The notes under the pieces: generated by a model
Database searches by the model: none
What the model was told of the DNA's origin: nothing
The model's input: only the letters and a program-made list of their open reading frames with translations
Made by a program: the position numbers and the translations under genes
Source of the DNA: W0P28-013 sp051878315
GTDB lineage: Bacteria > Bacteroidota > Bacteroidia > Bacteroidales > Paludibacteraceae
Reading direction: 5' to 3'
Assembly: GCA_051878315.1 (NCBI GenBank)
Contig: JBJEJW010000025.1
Span: 1 to 64,000, forward strand
Length of the DNA: 64,000 bases
In this document: in pieces, positions 17,395 through 24,725 of the stretch
Layout of the letters: every line of letters starts with the position of its first letter
How positions within the stretch are numbered: the first letter of the stretch is position 1

Positions 17395-19203
17395 TCATGC
17401 GATGAAATCGGGGTGAAAATGAGCGTAAAGTATTGATGCTTTGGACTTTCCGACCACGGCAGCAAGTTCGTCGAAATCTGCCATTTTAGCGCGTTTCAGG
17501 CTCTTGAAATGCCGAATCAGGTCATTTTTGGTCTTTTCACCGATGCCGACAATGTCATCAAGTTCCGAAGCCGTTTGTCGCTTGCTACGCTTGTCGCGGT
17601 GGAAAGTGATAGCAAACCGATGCACTTCGTCCTGCACCGACGCAAGAAAACGAAACAAGACATCGGTCGGTTTCAAACCCACCACCTGTTGCGGAAATCC
17701 GTATAGCAATTCGTGCGTACGGTGGCGATCGTCCTTGGCCAACCCCGCAATAGGAATTGACAGATGCAAGTCGTCCTCCACTACACGGCGCACCACCTCC
17801 ATTTGTCCTTTGCCGCCGTCGGTGATAATAAGGTCAGGCAACGGCACGCCCTCTTCGACCATGCGCGCATAACGTCGGCGTACCACTTCCTGCATGGCAC
17901 CGTAGTCGTCGTTGCCTTCGGCCGATTTCAGAATATATTTGCGGTAATCCTTTTTCGAGGGTTTACACTTACGAAACACTACACACGCCGACACGGCATC
18001 CGTTCCGGCCATATTCGAGTTGTCGAAACACTCGATTGTTTCGGGCAATTTTGGCAAATGCAGTGCCGTTTGAATCTCTTTCATCAAGCGCATGGCACGT
18101 TGGTCGGGATTGAGTTTTTCGGCCTGTTTGTATTTGTCCACTTTGTACTGCCGCACATTCTGCGCCGCCAAATCAAGTAGTTTCTTTTTATCGCCACGTT
18201 GCGGCACCACGAAATCTAAATTTTCGCCCATTTCATCGGGCAAAAAAGGTACTACCAACGTCCGTGAATCGCTATGCAACCGTTCGCGCAATTCCAAAAT
18301 ACCCAATGCCAACAACTCCTCTTTCGGCTCGTCCATTTTTTTTTGGTATTCGATTGTAAGTCCTTGAATAATAGAGCCTTTTACGATTTTCAGCACATTG
18401 ACGTAAGCAGCATTGTCGTCCTCGTCGTACGCATAAACGTCAAGGTTATCATCGTGTGTGGTTGTTATCACGGTTTTGGCTTGATATTTGACAATGGCAT
18501 CATATTTCAATTTCAGCACTTGCGCCTCCTCGAAACGTTGTTCGACAGCCAAAGCACGCATCTGCTCCAACAAGTAATCAGTAACGGTATGACTATTGCC
18601 GCGCGCAATTTCCTTGATTTCATCGATATTTTTTCGGTATTCCGCCGATGACTGCAATCCTTCGCACACACCCATGCAATTTTTAATGTGATATTCAAGA
18701 CACACCTTGAATTTTCCGGTGGCAACATTGTGTTCGTCAAGTGGCAGACGACATGTGCGCACAAGATAAATTTCGCGAATCAGTTCGAGCAATGTGTCAA
18801 GCGTCCACACAGAACTATATGGTCCGAAATAATCGGCATTTTTTGTAATAATACGCGTTTTGAACACCCGCGGAAACGGTTCGCGCGTGATGCAGAGCCA
18901 CGGATACGTTTTGCCGTCTTTGAGCAAAATGTTGTAGCGCGGTTGATGCTTTTTGATGAGGTTGTTCTCGAGCAGTAACGCCTCGTGTTCCGAATTGACC
19001 ACAATGTATTTCAAATCGGCAATGTGGCGAACCAACATATTTGTCTTCACCGAATCGTGTTCACGGTTGAAGTACGACGACACACGGCGTTTCAGGTTTT
19101 TGGCTTTACCGACATAAATGATTGTTCCTTCGTCGTTAAAGTACTGATAGACACCCGGACTGTCGGGCAAAGCGGCAATTTTATGTTTCAGTTGGTCGTT
19201 CAT
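17395..19203 (-). CDS. uvrC: Excinuclease ABC subunit C
   Basis: A 602-residue nucleotide-excision-repair nuclease that makes the two cuts beside a lesion marked by UvrAB. It has the GIY-YIG domain (PGVYQYF, IIYVGKAKNLKRR, about 15-45), the UVR domain that binds UvrB (EQRFEEAQVLKLKYDAI, about 210-235), the RNase H-like second nuclease domain (ECFDNSNMAGTDAVSACVVF with the catalytic Asp) and C-terminal helix-hairpin-helix motifs (DDIVGIGEKTKNDLI, ELAAVVGKSKASIL). It is complete and of normal length, apparently monocistronic. Confidence 0.98.
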   Translation of the reverse strand: MNDQLKHKIAALPDSPGVYQYFNDEGTIIYVGKAKNLKRRVSSYFNREHDSVKTNMLVRHIADLKYIVVNSEHEALLLENNLIKKHQPRYNILLKDGKTYPWLCITREPFPRVFKTRIITKNADYFGPYSSVWTLDTLLELIREIYLVRTCRLPLDEHNVATGKFKVCLEYHIKNCMGVCEGLQSSAEYRKNIDEIKEIARGNSHTVTDYLLEQMRALAVEQRFEEAQVLKLKYDAIVKYQAKTVITTTHDDNLDVYAYDEDDNAAYVNVLKIVKGSIIQGLTIEYQKKMDEPKEELLALGILELRERLHSDSRTLVVPFLPDEMGENLDFVVPQRGDKKKLLDLAAQNVRQYKVDKYKQAEKLNPDQRAMRLMKEIQTALHLPKLPETIECFDNSNMAGTDAVSACVVFRKCKPSKKDYRKYILKSAEGNDDYGAMQEVVRRRYARMVEEGVPLPDLIITDGGKGQMEVVRRVVEDDLHLSIPIAGLAKDDRHRTHELLYGFPQQVVGLKPTDVLFRFLASVQDEVHRFAITFHRDKRSKRQTASELDDIVGIGEKTKNDLIRHFKSLKRAKMADFDELAAVVGKSKASILYAHFHPDFIA

Positions 19204-19311
19204 TGGTGCAAAAATAACGATTTTTTCTTATTTGCAAAAACGACCATCCACAAAAAAAACGCCGATACAAAAATCGACGCTTTCATCGGTAAAAATTGAT
19301 AGCAGAAGAGT

Positions 19312-19731
19312 TTAGTCTTCGGCGTCAGGCGGCAACACTGTTTGTCGCTGCTGTTGCTTGTCGGCAGCCGGAGTGGCTTTTGACGACTGTTGCGAATTGG
19401 TGGCCGGAACGACTTTTTGCGGGTGTTTTGCATACACGCGTATGCTCTGCATCTCGAAAATGCCGCACGTTATCACCGAAAGAAAAGCGTCCCAAAAACC
19501 ATAACGCGTGCGCACTTCGCAATTACCATCGGCCGGCGTAGCCACGCGCGTACGACCGAGCGGAACCAAGCCCCAAAACAGATAACATTGTTTGCCTTTC
19601 GCGTAAACATACTCGTCGCCGGTGGTTTCACGATAGGAGCCAACACTTGTGCGCGTAGTCATACACGACGGCAACAAGGCCAATACGGCCAATAGGCAAA
19701 CGCTTGCAACAAAAATTTTTGATGTTCTCAT
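19312..19731 (-). CDS. Bor-like small lipoprotein
   Basis: A 139-residue lipoprotein: MRTSKIFVASVCLLAVLALL followed by PSC places the lipid-modified cysteine near residue 23. The core (YLFWGLVPLGRT, then CEVRTRYGFWDAFLSVITCG and the last strand MQSIRVYA) resembles the Bor/Iss lipoprotein pattern, in which two cysteines may be bridged. A Gln/Pro/Ser-rich tail of about 30 residues follows. The open frame extends upstream to 19851, but that part overlaps the terminator of the small RNA, and the lipoprotein signal begins at ATG 19731. No clear promoter lies between that terminator and the ATG. Confidence 0.7.
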   Translation of the reverse strand: MRTSKIFVASVCLLAVLALLPSCMTTRTSVGSYRETTGDEYVYAKGKQCYLFWGLVPLGRTRVATPADGNCEVRTRYGFWDAFLSVITCGIFEMQSIRVYAKHPQKVVPATNSQQSSKATPAADKQQQRQTVLPPDAED

Positions 19732-19789
19732 AAAAATAAGTTTTTGAAAAATGAATAAAAAAATAATGAAAATAGAGTATCTACACAAT

Positions 19790-19982
19790 AAAAAAGGCGA
19801 AAACCGCACTTCATTTGTCTGATGTGGTCTTCGCTTTACCATTGTAACCAAATATAAGCACAGTTTACGCCAATAAGCATAAACATTGCACTAATTCTCG
19901 GTTACCAATAAAAGTTGCGAAGTTTCACCAGACAAGAATAATCGTTGCAAAAAGAAACCGTCCGCCGACAGCTACTATGTCG
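19790..19982 (-). ncRNA. Structured small RNA, possibly 6S RNA
   Basis: A roughly 190-base transcript is bounded by a full consensus promoter (19986-20017) and a U-run at 19790-19795. It folds end to end as a rod. On the RNA, TTGTCTG pairs with CAGACAA, GTG with CAC, TTCGC with GCGAA, TTGgTAACC with GGTTACAA, and an apical hairpin GTTTATGC-TTATTG-GCGTAAAC closes the tip; GGCGGA near the 5' end can pair with the 3' TTCGCC. The 3' part alone can also form the terminator hairpin GCGAAGACC/GGTTTTCGC. Size and rod shape fit 6S RNA (the RNA polymerase decoy). I name it by architecture only. It has no convincing reading frame. Confidence 0.6.
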
Positions 19983-19985
19983 CTG

Positions 19986-20017
19986 CAAAAATACAACTTT
20001 TTTTCAGAAAAACCAAA
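19986..20017 (-). promoter_or_regulatory. Consensus promoter of the small RNA
   Basis: On the minus strand, -33 TTTG (complement of 20014-20017) and -7 TATTTTTG (complement of 19986-19993) are 20 bases apart. Initiation would fall near 19980. Confidence 0.7.
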
Positions 20018-20088
20018 CGAGCACACCGGCGTTACAAAAAATGTTGAGCGAAATTTCGTCAGAACCGGTGCGCCCGCATAGTGTTTGG

Positions 20089-20187
20089 TTAGCGGTGAGG
20101 ATTGTTGTTGCCGCGGTTTCCCCCGGAAGGTTTTCCGGTTTTCGATGGCCATCCTGCTCCGTGCGGATCGTTTTGTGGTTGTGCCAT
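20089..20187 (-). CDS. Small Gly/Asn/Pro-rich protein, 32 residues
   Basis: A 32-codon frame with ATG at 20187 and TAA at 20089-20091. It begins MAQPQNDPHGAG and continues WPSKTGKPSGGN, then RGNNNPHR. The composition (Gly, Asn, Pro, no long hydrophobic run) is unlike random translation, and a -7 box lies 53 bases upstream with no other gene to serve. It seems to belong to the class of very short conserved Bacteroidota proteins with a GxWPSxTGxPSGG core that I believe I have seen, but I cannot verify that. Its stop is about 70 bases from the small-RNA promoter. Function unknown. Confidence 0.5.
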   Translation of the reverse strand: MAQPQNDPHGAGWPSKTGKPSGGNRGNNNPHR

Positions 20188-20240
20188 AATTAAAGCATTT
20201 AAGAGTTAAACAATCAATTTATCGGGAATTGTTCCCTTTG

Positions 20241-20248
20241 CAAAATTA
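20241..20248 (-). promoter_or_regulatory. -7 box (TAATTTTG) of the 32-codon gene
   Basis: The complement of CAAAATTA. It lies 53 bases upstream of ATG 20187. No TTTG is at -33 spacing. The rest of the gap 20188-20407 shows only an ATTTCATCGG-type motif at about 20394. Confidence 0.5.
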
Positions 20249-20407
20249 CAACAATTCCAAATCGAAAATTGACCGGTGCTGCCGCACGGAAAAAATCGTG
20301 TGCCATACAGAAAAAAATCAGCCGTTTTTCGAAAAAAAACGACCGATTTATGAACGAGCCACCAAATTTTTCCAAAAGTTAAAAAACAGACGATTTCATC
20401 GGCATTT

Positions 20408-21031
20408 TTACCAAATCTTTATCAAAATGATGAGCAAAATCAAAGCAATCAGAAAAAGCAAAAAAAGCACCACAAGCACCAAACAAGACAATCCGGCATT
20501 GGCATCTTCGTTTTTTTTCAGTACGTCTTGAACATATTTTTGGAACTCTTTGCTCTTTTCGGCAAACATTTTAGCCATTAGCGGCGCCATCTCTTTTTGC
20601 AGTTCCTGCTTTCGGCGTTGTTCGCGCATATTTTTCAACGCAGTATTCAGATCTAACGGCCTGTTTTTCTGTGGTTTGTTTATCAGTTCGGCACAAAATT
20701 TGGCTGTTTCTTTCGACACCGTTATTTGCTGTTTGTTGCGAAACACAATGACGTTTTCACCATACGATTCGATATAGTCTGGATTGATCAAACAGCGTTT
20801 GCCACACATCGTCAAATAGCGATTTTCCGTAGCTGTCAGACTGTCGATGAAATTTTTATAGTATTTGAAATTTTCCTTGGTCGATATCGGTGTCGGGTCA
20901 TTCAACAGATACAGCAACGCCGTTTTGGAATTGTTGGCGCCATCGGGTACAATGGCACAAATCTCCCGCAAATCGACAGTCCGGGTCAACATCTCTTTGT
21001 CGGAGTTGCGCACTTCAATTTGAAACTTCAT
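20408..21031 (-). CDS. LytTR-like protein with C-terminal membrane anchor
   Basis: A 207-residue protein. Residues about 1-115 resemble a LytTR DNA-binding domain: an IEVRNSDKEM...REICAIVP start, KRCLINPDYIESYGENVIVF and a QQITVSKETAKF end correspond to the family's usual 'inherited position' block and final VS motif. A basic, Lys/Arg/Gln-rich helix (about 125-175) follows, and residues 182-205 are one strongly hydrophobic segment ending KIW. So it is a tail-anchored protein, an unusual arrangement for LytTR. It has its own -7 box (21063-21070). The LytTR assignment is tentative. Confidence 0.6.
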   Translation of the reverse strand: MKFQIEVRNSDKEMLTRTVDLREICAIVPDGANNSKTALLYLLNDPTPISTKENFKYYKNFIDSLTATENRYLTMCGKRCLINPDYIESYGENVIVFRNKQQITVSKETAKFCAELINKPQKNRPLDLNTALKNMREQRRKQELQKEMAPLMAKMFAEKSKEFQKYVQDVLKKNEDANAGLSCLVLVVLFLLFLIALILLIILIKIW

Positions 21032-21062
21032 AGTGTGTAATTTCGAGTTTTTTTAAGTTATG

Positions 21063-21070
21063 CAAAAGTA
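21063..21070 (-). promoter_or_regulatory. -7 box (TACTTTTG) of the LytTR-like gene
   Basis: The complement of CAAAAGTA, 31 bases upstream of ATG 21031. Confidence 0.6.
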
Positions 21071-21084
21071 CAAAAAATCGGCAT

Positions 21085-21117
21085 ATAAAAAAAGCCCGAT
21101 TTTTCAATCGGGACTTT
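21085..21117 (-). terminator. Terminator of the aldehyde/alcohol dehydrogenase operon
   Basis: On the minus strand AAGTCCCGATT and AATCGGGCTT pair around GAAAA and are followed by a run of seven Ts. It lies 44 bases after the aldehyde dehydrogenase stop. Confidence 0.8.
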
Positions 21118-21160
21118 TCCGTTTTTTTCGATGAAATCAGCCAAAAACCGACTATATCGA

Positions 21161-22531
21161 TTAGTGTACGAACAAGCGTACCAATCGTTGTTTCAGCGCG
21201 GTGTATGGTTGATAACGAATCGACAGGTCGATCCATTGGTATTTTTTCACGATGCTTTTTTCGTGGCTGAAGGTTTCGAAACTTTTTTTGCCATGGTAAC
21301 TGCCCATACCGCTGTTTCCCACGCCGCCAAAGCCCATATTCGACGAGGCCAAATGGATAATCGTATCGTTGACGCAACCGCCACCGAATGGCACTTCGCG
21401 CAAAAAACGACGTTCCGTCTTTTTATCGTTCGTAAAAATATATAAGGCCAACGGCTGCGGACGATCTTTTACAAAATCATAGGCTTCATTCATCGATTTT
21501 ACCGATAAAATCGGCATTATCGGGCCAAAAATTTCTTCCTGCATCACAGCATCGTCGGGTGTTACATTGTCCAATACTGTTGGTGCAATTTGCAAACTTT
21601 CAGCACGACTTTGACCGCCAAAAACGACCTTTTCATCGGGAATAAGTCCTAAAATGCGGTCGAAATGTTTGCGGTTGATGATTTTGCCGTAGGCCGGATT
21701 GTCGAGCGCATTGTCGCCGTACATGGCCACAATCTCCTCCTTGACCGCTTGCACGAAACGCGCTTTTACCGATTCGTCAATCAAAATATAATCGGGTGCA
21801 ACACAGGTTTGCCCACAATTTAGATATTTGCCGAAAACGATGCGTCGCGCTGCAAGTCGCAAATTGGCGGTTTTATCGATAATACACGGACTTTTCCCTC
21901 CCAATTCGAGTGTTACGGGCGTGAGGTGTGCGGCGGCTTTCGCCATCACGGTTTTGCCCACATTCACACCGCCGGTGAAAAAAATGTAATCGAATTTCTG
22001 CTCCAACAAATCTTGATTTTCCTGTCGACCGCCCTGCACCACAGCAACGTATTCTTCGGGAAAAATCTCGCTTATCAGTTTCGATAATACACGCGACGTT
22101 TCGGGCGAATAGGCCGAAGGTTTCAATACGCAACAGTTGCCTGCCGCTAACGCTCCAACCAACGGTTCAAGTGTCAGTAAAACGGGATAATTCCACGGCG
22201 ACATGACCAATGTCACGCCATAAGGTTCCTGCACAGTGAAACTTTTGGCATGAAAATTGGCCAACGACGTACATACGCGTTTGTTACGGCTCCAACGGCG
22301 CATGTGCTTGCGCACATACCCTATTTCGGACAAGGTTAAGCCTATCTCGCACATATAGGCTTCGGCTGCCGACTTGCCTAAATCGGCGTACAAAGCGGTT
22401 TTCAGTTCGTCTTCGTATTTCAGAACGGCCTGTTTCAAATTGTCGAGCGCACGCTTGCGATACGCCAACGAAAAAGTTTGTCCTGTACGAAAAAATTGGC
22501 GTTGTTTTTCAACTAATTCTTTGATAATCAT
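21161..22531 (-). CDS. Aldehyde dehydrogenase (class 3-like)
   Basis: A 456-residue NAD(P)-dependent aldehyde dehydrogenase, in the short class 3 / YwdH-like group that oxidises medium and long-chain or aromatic aldehydes. Visible are the cofactor motif SPWNYPVLL, KPSAYSPET, FFTGGVNVGK, the general base in LELGGKSPCI (Glu209) and the catalytic cysteine in NCGQTCVAPDY (Cys243), then EEIFGPIMPI. The C-terminal 15 residues are hydrophobic and basic and could touch the membrane, as in other class 3 enzymes. It starts 13 bases after the alcohol dehydrogenase, so the two can pass an aldehyde between them. Confidence 0.95.
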   Translation of the reverse strand: MIIKELVEKQRQFFRTGQTFSLAYRKRALDNLKQAVLKYEDELKTALYADLGKSAAEAYMCEIGLTLSEIGYVRKHMRRWSRNKRVCTSLANFHAKSFTVQEPYGVTLVMSPWNYPVLLTLEPLVGALAAGNCCVLKPSAYSPETSRVLSKLISEIFPEEYVAVVQGGRQENQDLLEQKFDYIFFTGGVNVGKTVMAKAAAHLTPVTLELGGKSPCIIDKTANLRLAARRIVFGKYLNCGQTCVAPDYILIDESVKARFVQAVKEEIVAMYGDNALDNPAYGKIINRKHFDRILGLIPDEKVVFGGQSRAESLQIAPTVLDNVTPDDAVMQEEIFGPIMPILSVKSMNEAYDFVKDRPQPLALYIFTNDKKTERRFLREVPFGGGCVNDTIIHLASSNMGFGGVGNSGMGSYHGKKSFETFSHEKSIVKKYQWIDLSIRYQPYTALKQRLVRLFVH

Positions 22532-22544
22532 ACTATTAGCGTTT

Positions 22545-23747
22545 TTAATCTTCTTTTACGGCATAATAAATTTTCTCCAATTCGCGCCGACTCATCAGCA
22601 ACGGTACCGGATAGAGCGGATTGGCTTCTTGATTGGCATGACGCGCCATTTGCGGAATATCCTCCTCTTTGATTCCGGACAATTTGGTCGGAATATTCAT
22701 CGCGGCATTCATCTGTTCAATCCATTCGATAAAGCGATTGGCTGTTTCGTCATCTTCAAGTCCCCACGACACTGTTCCCGACCGCCGCGCCAACATAGCC
22801 AATTTTTGCTGACAACTTTTGCCGTACATTTTCAGTACAATCGGCAATAACACCGCATTGGCCAAACCGTGCGGCGTGCCGTATTGTCCACCTAACGAAT
22901 GTGCTACCGCATGAACATAGCCTACATACGATTTGGTAAACGCCACTCCGGCACAATAGGCGGCACGTAACATAGCGTTGCGCGCTTCGGCATTCGATCC
23001 ATCGTCGTAAGCATTTTTCAGATGTTGGTGAATCATAGCGACGGCCTCTTCGGCCATGGCACGTGTTTCGCGCGTGGTAGAGTTGCCTATGTACGCTTCG
23101 ACGGCGTGTGTCAAAGCATCCATACCGGTTGTTGCCGTCAGATTTTTAGGCAAACCGAGTGTAACACGGTAATCCAAAACGGCATAATGCGGAATCAGGC
23201 AAAAGTCGTTGATCGGATATTTATGGTGTTTTTCGCTATCGGTAATGACGGCGGCCAATGTAGTTTCACTACCGGTTCCGGCTGTTGTAGGCACGGCGAT
23301 AAGCGTCGGCAGTTTTTTCCACACACGTAACAATCCTTTCATTTGGCTTACTTTCTGTTTCGGTTTTACGATGCGTGCGCCGGTTGCTTTGGCACAATCC
23401 ATCGACGAACCGCCGCCAAAAGCAATCAATGCCCGACATTGGTTATCCAAATACATTTGGCGTGCTTCTTCTACATTCCAAATGGTTGGGTTAGCCACCG
23501 TGCGGTCGTAAATGCAGTACCGAATGCCAAATTCGTCAAGTTTTTCTTCAAGCGATTTGGTAAGACCCAGCGCACGAATACCTGCATCGGTAATGATAAT
23601 AACGGAATCGATGTTTTTTCGTTTCAGCACATTCGGCACGTCGTTGAGCGATGGCACTATTTTCGGATTTCGATACGGTAAAAACGGTATCGCCACTTTG
23701 AAAGCCGCCTGAAACGTGCGGCAATACATTCTGTTCAATATAAACAT
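22545..23747 (-). CDS. Iron-containing alcohol dehydrogenase
   Basis: A 400-residue group III (Fe-dependent) alcohol dehydrogenase. NAD-binding is seen as IAFGGGSSMDCAKATGA and VPTTAGTGSE. The metal site is in TTGMDALTHAVEAY and HAVAHSLGGQYGTPHG, which carry the conserved Asp and His ligands. It is first in a two-gene operon with the aldehyde dehydrogenase. It probably interconverts alcohols and aldehydes in fermentation or detoxification; the substrate is not evident. A -7 box (TATTTTTG, complement of 23775-23782) lies 28 bases upstream, with TTGTG at -33 spacing. Confidence 0.94.
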   Translation of the reverse strand: MFILNRMYCRTFQAAFKVAIPFLPYRNPKIVPSLNDVPNVLKRKNIDSVIIITDAGIRALGLTKSLEEKLDEFGIRYCIYDRTVANPTIWNVEEARQMYLDNQCRALIAFGGGSSMDCAKATGARIVKPKQKVSQMKGLLRVWKKLPTLIAVPTTAGTGSETTLAAVITDSEKHHKYPINDFCLIPHYAVLDYRVTLGLPKNLTATTGMDALTHAVEAYIGNSTTRETRAMAEEAVAMIHQHLKNAYDDGSNAEARNAMLRAAYCAGVAFTKSYVGYVHAVAHSLGGQYGTPHGLANAVLLPIVLKMYGKSCQQKLAMLARRSGTVSWGLEDDETANRFIEWIEQMNAAMNIPTKLSGIKEEDIPQMARHANQEANPLYPVPLLMSRRELEKIYYAVKED

Positions 23748-23774
23748 AATTCGTTTGTTTTTGATTTAACGTCG

Positions 23775-23782
23775 CAAAAATA
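23775..23782 (-). promoter_or_regulatory. -7 box (TATTTTTG) of the alcohol dehydrogenase operon
   Basis: The complement of CAAAAATA, 27 bases upstream of ATG 23747; TTGTG (complement of 23801-23805) lies about 20 bases further up. Confidence 0.6.
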
Positions 23783-23883
23783 CATTTTTTTATTTTTTGA
23801 CACAACGAAATGAATTACAAAAATGATTAAATTATTTAACATTCAACGATTTCATCGAAAAAAATCGAAAACAAATAATACAG

Positions 23884-23911
23884 AAAAAAGCCTCGAAACA
23901 AATCGAGGCTA
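23884..23911 (-). terminator. Probable terminator of apt
   Basis: On the minus strand AGCCTCGA and TCGAGGCT form an 8-base stem around a TTTGTT loop, followed by six Ts. It lies 215 bases after the apt stop. The rest of the gap 23748-24125 is AT-rich with no gene and one ATTTCATCG motif at about 23846. Confidence 0.7.
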
Positions 23912-24125
23912 ATTGAATGAAATAAATATTACGTTTTTACCACTCGGTAAACGTTGGCACAAGAGCATTCAATAAGTAAATAATCGATTTTTGATTTATT
24001 TTTTTGAAAGTGAACTCTGCCAAAAATACTCAAAGCAAACAACTTACATAAGCAAGATATGCGTCAAGTGTACGCGTTGATTCCATACGCAAATGTGCAG
24101 TCAAAATATATTTGTTTTGTCAATA

Positions 24126-24650
24126 TTAATAGTGTATCAACGAATCGACTTGAATGTCTTCATCAAACACATTACGTCCATTCAAAAAATCAAGTTCTAC
24201 CAAAAAATTGACATATATTTTTTTGACACCAAACTTGCGCACCAATTCGCAAGCGGCTCTCATGGTTCCGCCTGTTGCCAACAAATCATCATGAATCAGT
24301 ACTACATCGTCAGCCGTGAGTGCATCTTTGTGTAATTGTATTGTATCGACTCCGTATTCTTTGGTATACGATACTTCAACCGTTTCGGCCGGTAATTTAC
24401 CTTTTTTACGCACAGGTACAAATCCAACACCCAATTTGTTACCCAAAATTGGCGCCATAATAAATCCACGCGATTCGATACCTATAATTTTTGTAATACC
24501 TTTATCTTTATAAAGGTCGTACATCGAATCTTCGAAAAATTTCATACAATCGGCATTTTTGAAAGCCGTTGTCAAATCCTTAAATAAAATTCCCTTAGTG
24601 GGGAAGTCGGGCACCGTACGAATGTGCTGCTTAATTTCTTCTATTGTCAT
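24126..24650 (-). CDS. apt: Adenine phosphoribosyltransferase
   Basis: A 174-residue purine-salvage enzyme that makes AMP from adenine and PRPP. It has the N-terminal hood (IRTVPDFPTKGILFKDLTTA), IGIESRGFIMAP and the PRPP loop VLIHDDLLATGGTM with its Asp-Asp pair. Length is normal. It lies 75 bases after mnmG on the same strand, but the gap carries two parS-like palindromes, so whether the two are cotranscribed is unclear. Codon use is more T/A-rich than in the genes to the left. Confidence 0.97.
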   Translation of the reverse strand: MTIEEIKQHIRTVPDFPTKGILFKDLTTAFKNADCMKFFEDSMYDLYKDKGITKIIGIESRGFIMAPILGNKLGVGFVPVRKKGKLPAETVEVSYTKEYGVDTIQLHKDALTADDVVLIHDDLLATGGTMRAACELVRKFGVKKIYVNFLVELDFLNGRNVFDEDIQVDSLIHY

Positions 24651-24665
24651 AATGATGTTTTTTAT

Positions 24666-24681
24666 TGTTCCACATGGAACA
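24666..24681. promoter_or_regulatory. parS-like site 1 (one centre mismatch)
   Basis: TGTTCCACATGGAACA differs from a perfect palindrome only at the central base pair and from the neighbouring site by one base. The known ParB target is TGTTNCACGTGAAACA. Confidence 0.75.
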
Positions 24682-24709
24682 TTGTAAATAATATTTATTT
24701 TATCAAGTT

Positions 24710-24725
24710 TGTTCCACGTGGAACA
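24710..24725. promoter_or_regulatory. parS-like site 2 (perfect palindrome)
   Basis: TGTTCCACGTGGAACA is a perfect 16-base palindrome that matches the conserved chromosomal ParB-binding site parS except for one arm base. It directly abuts the mnmG stop codon (24726-24728). Site 1 starts 44 bases away, about four helical turns. Confidence 0.85.
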
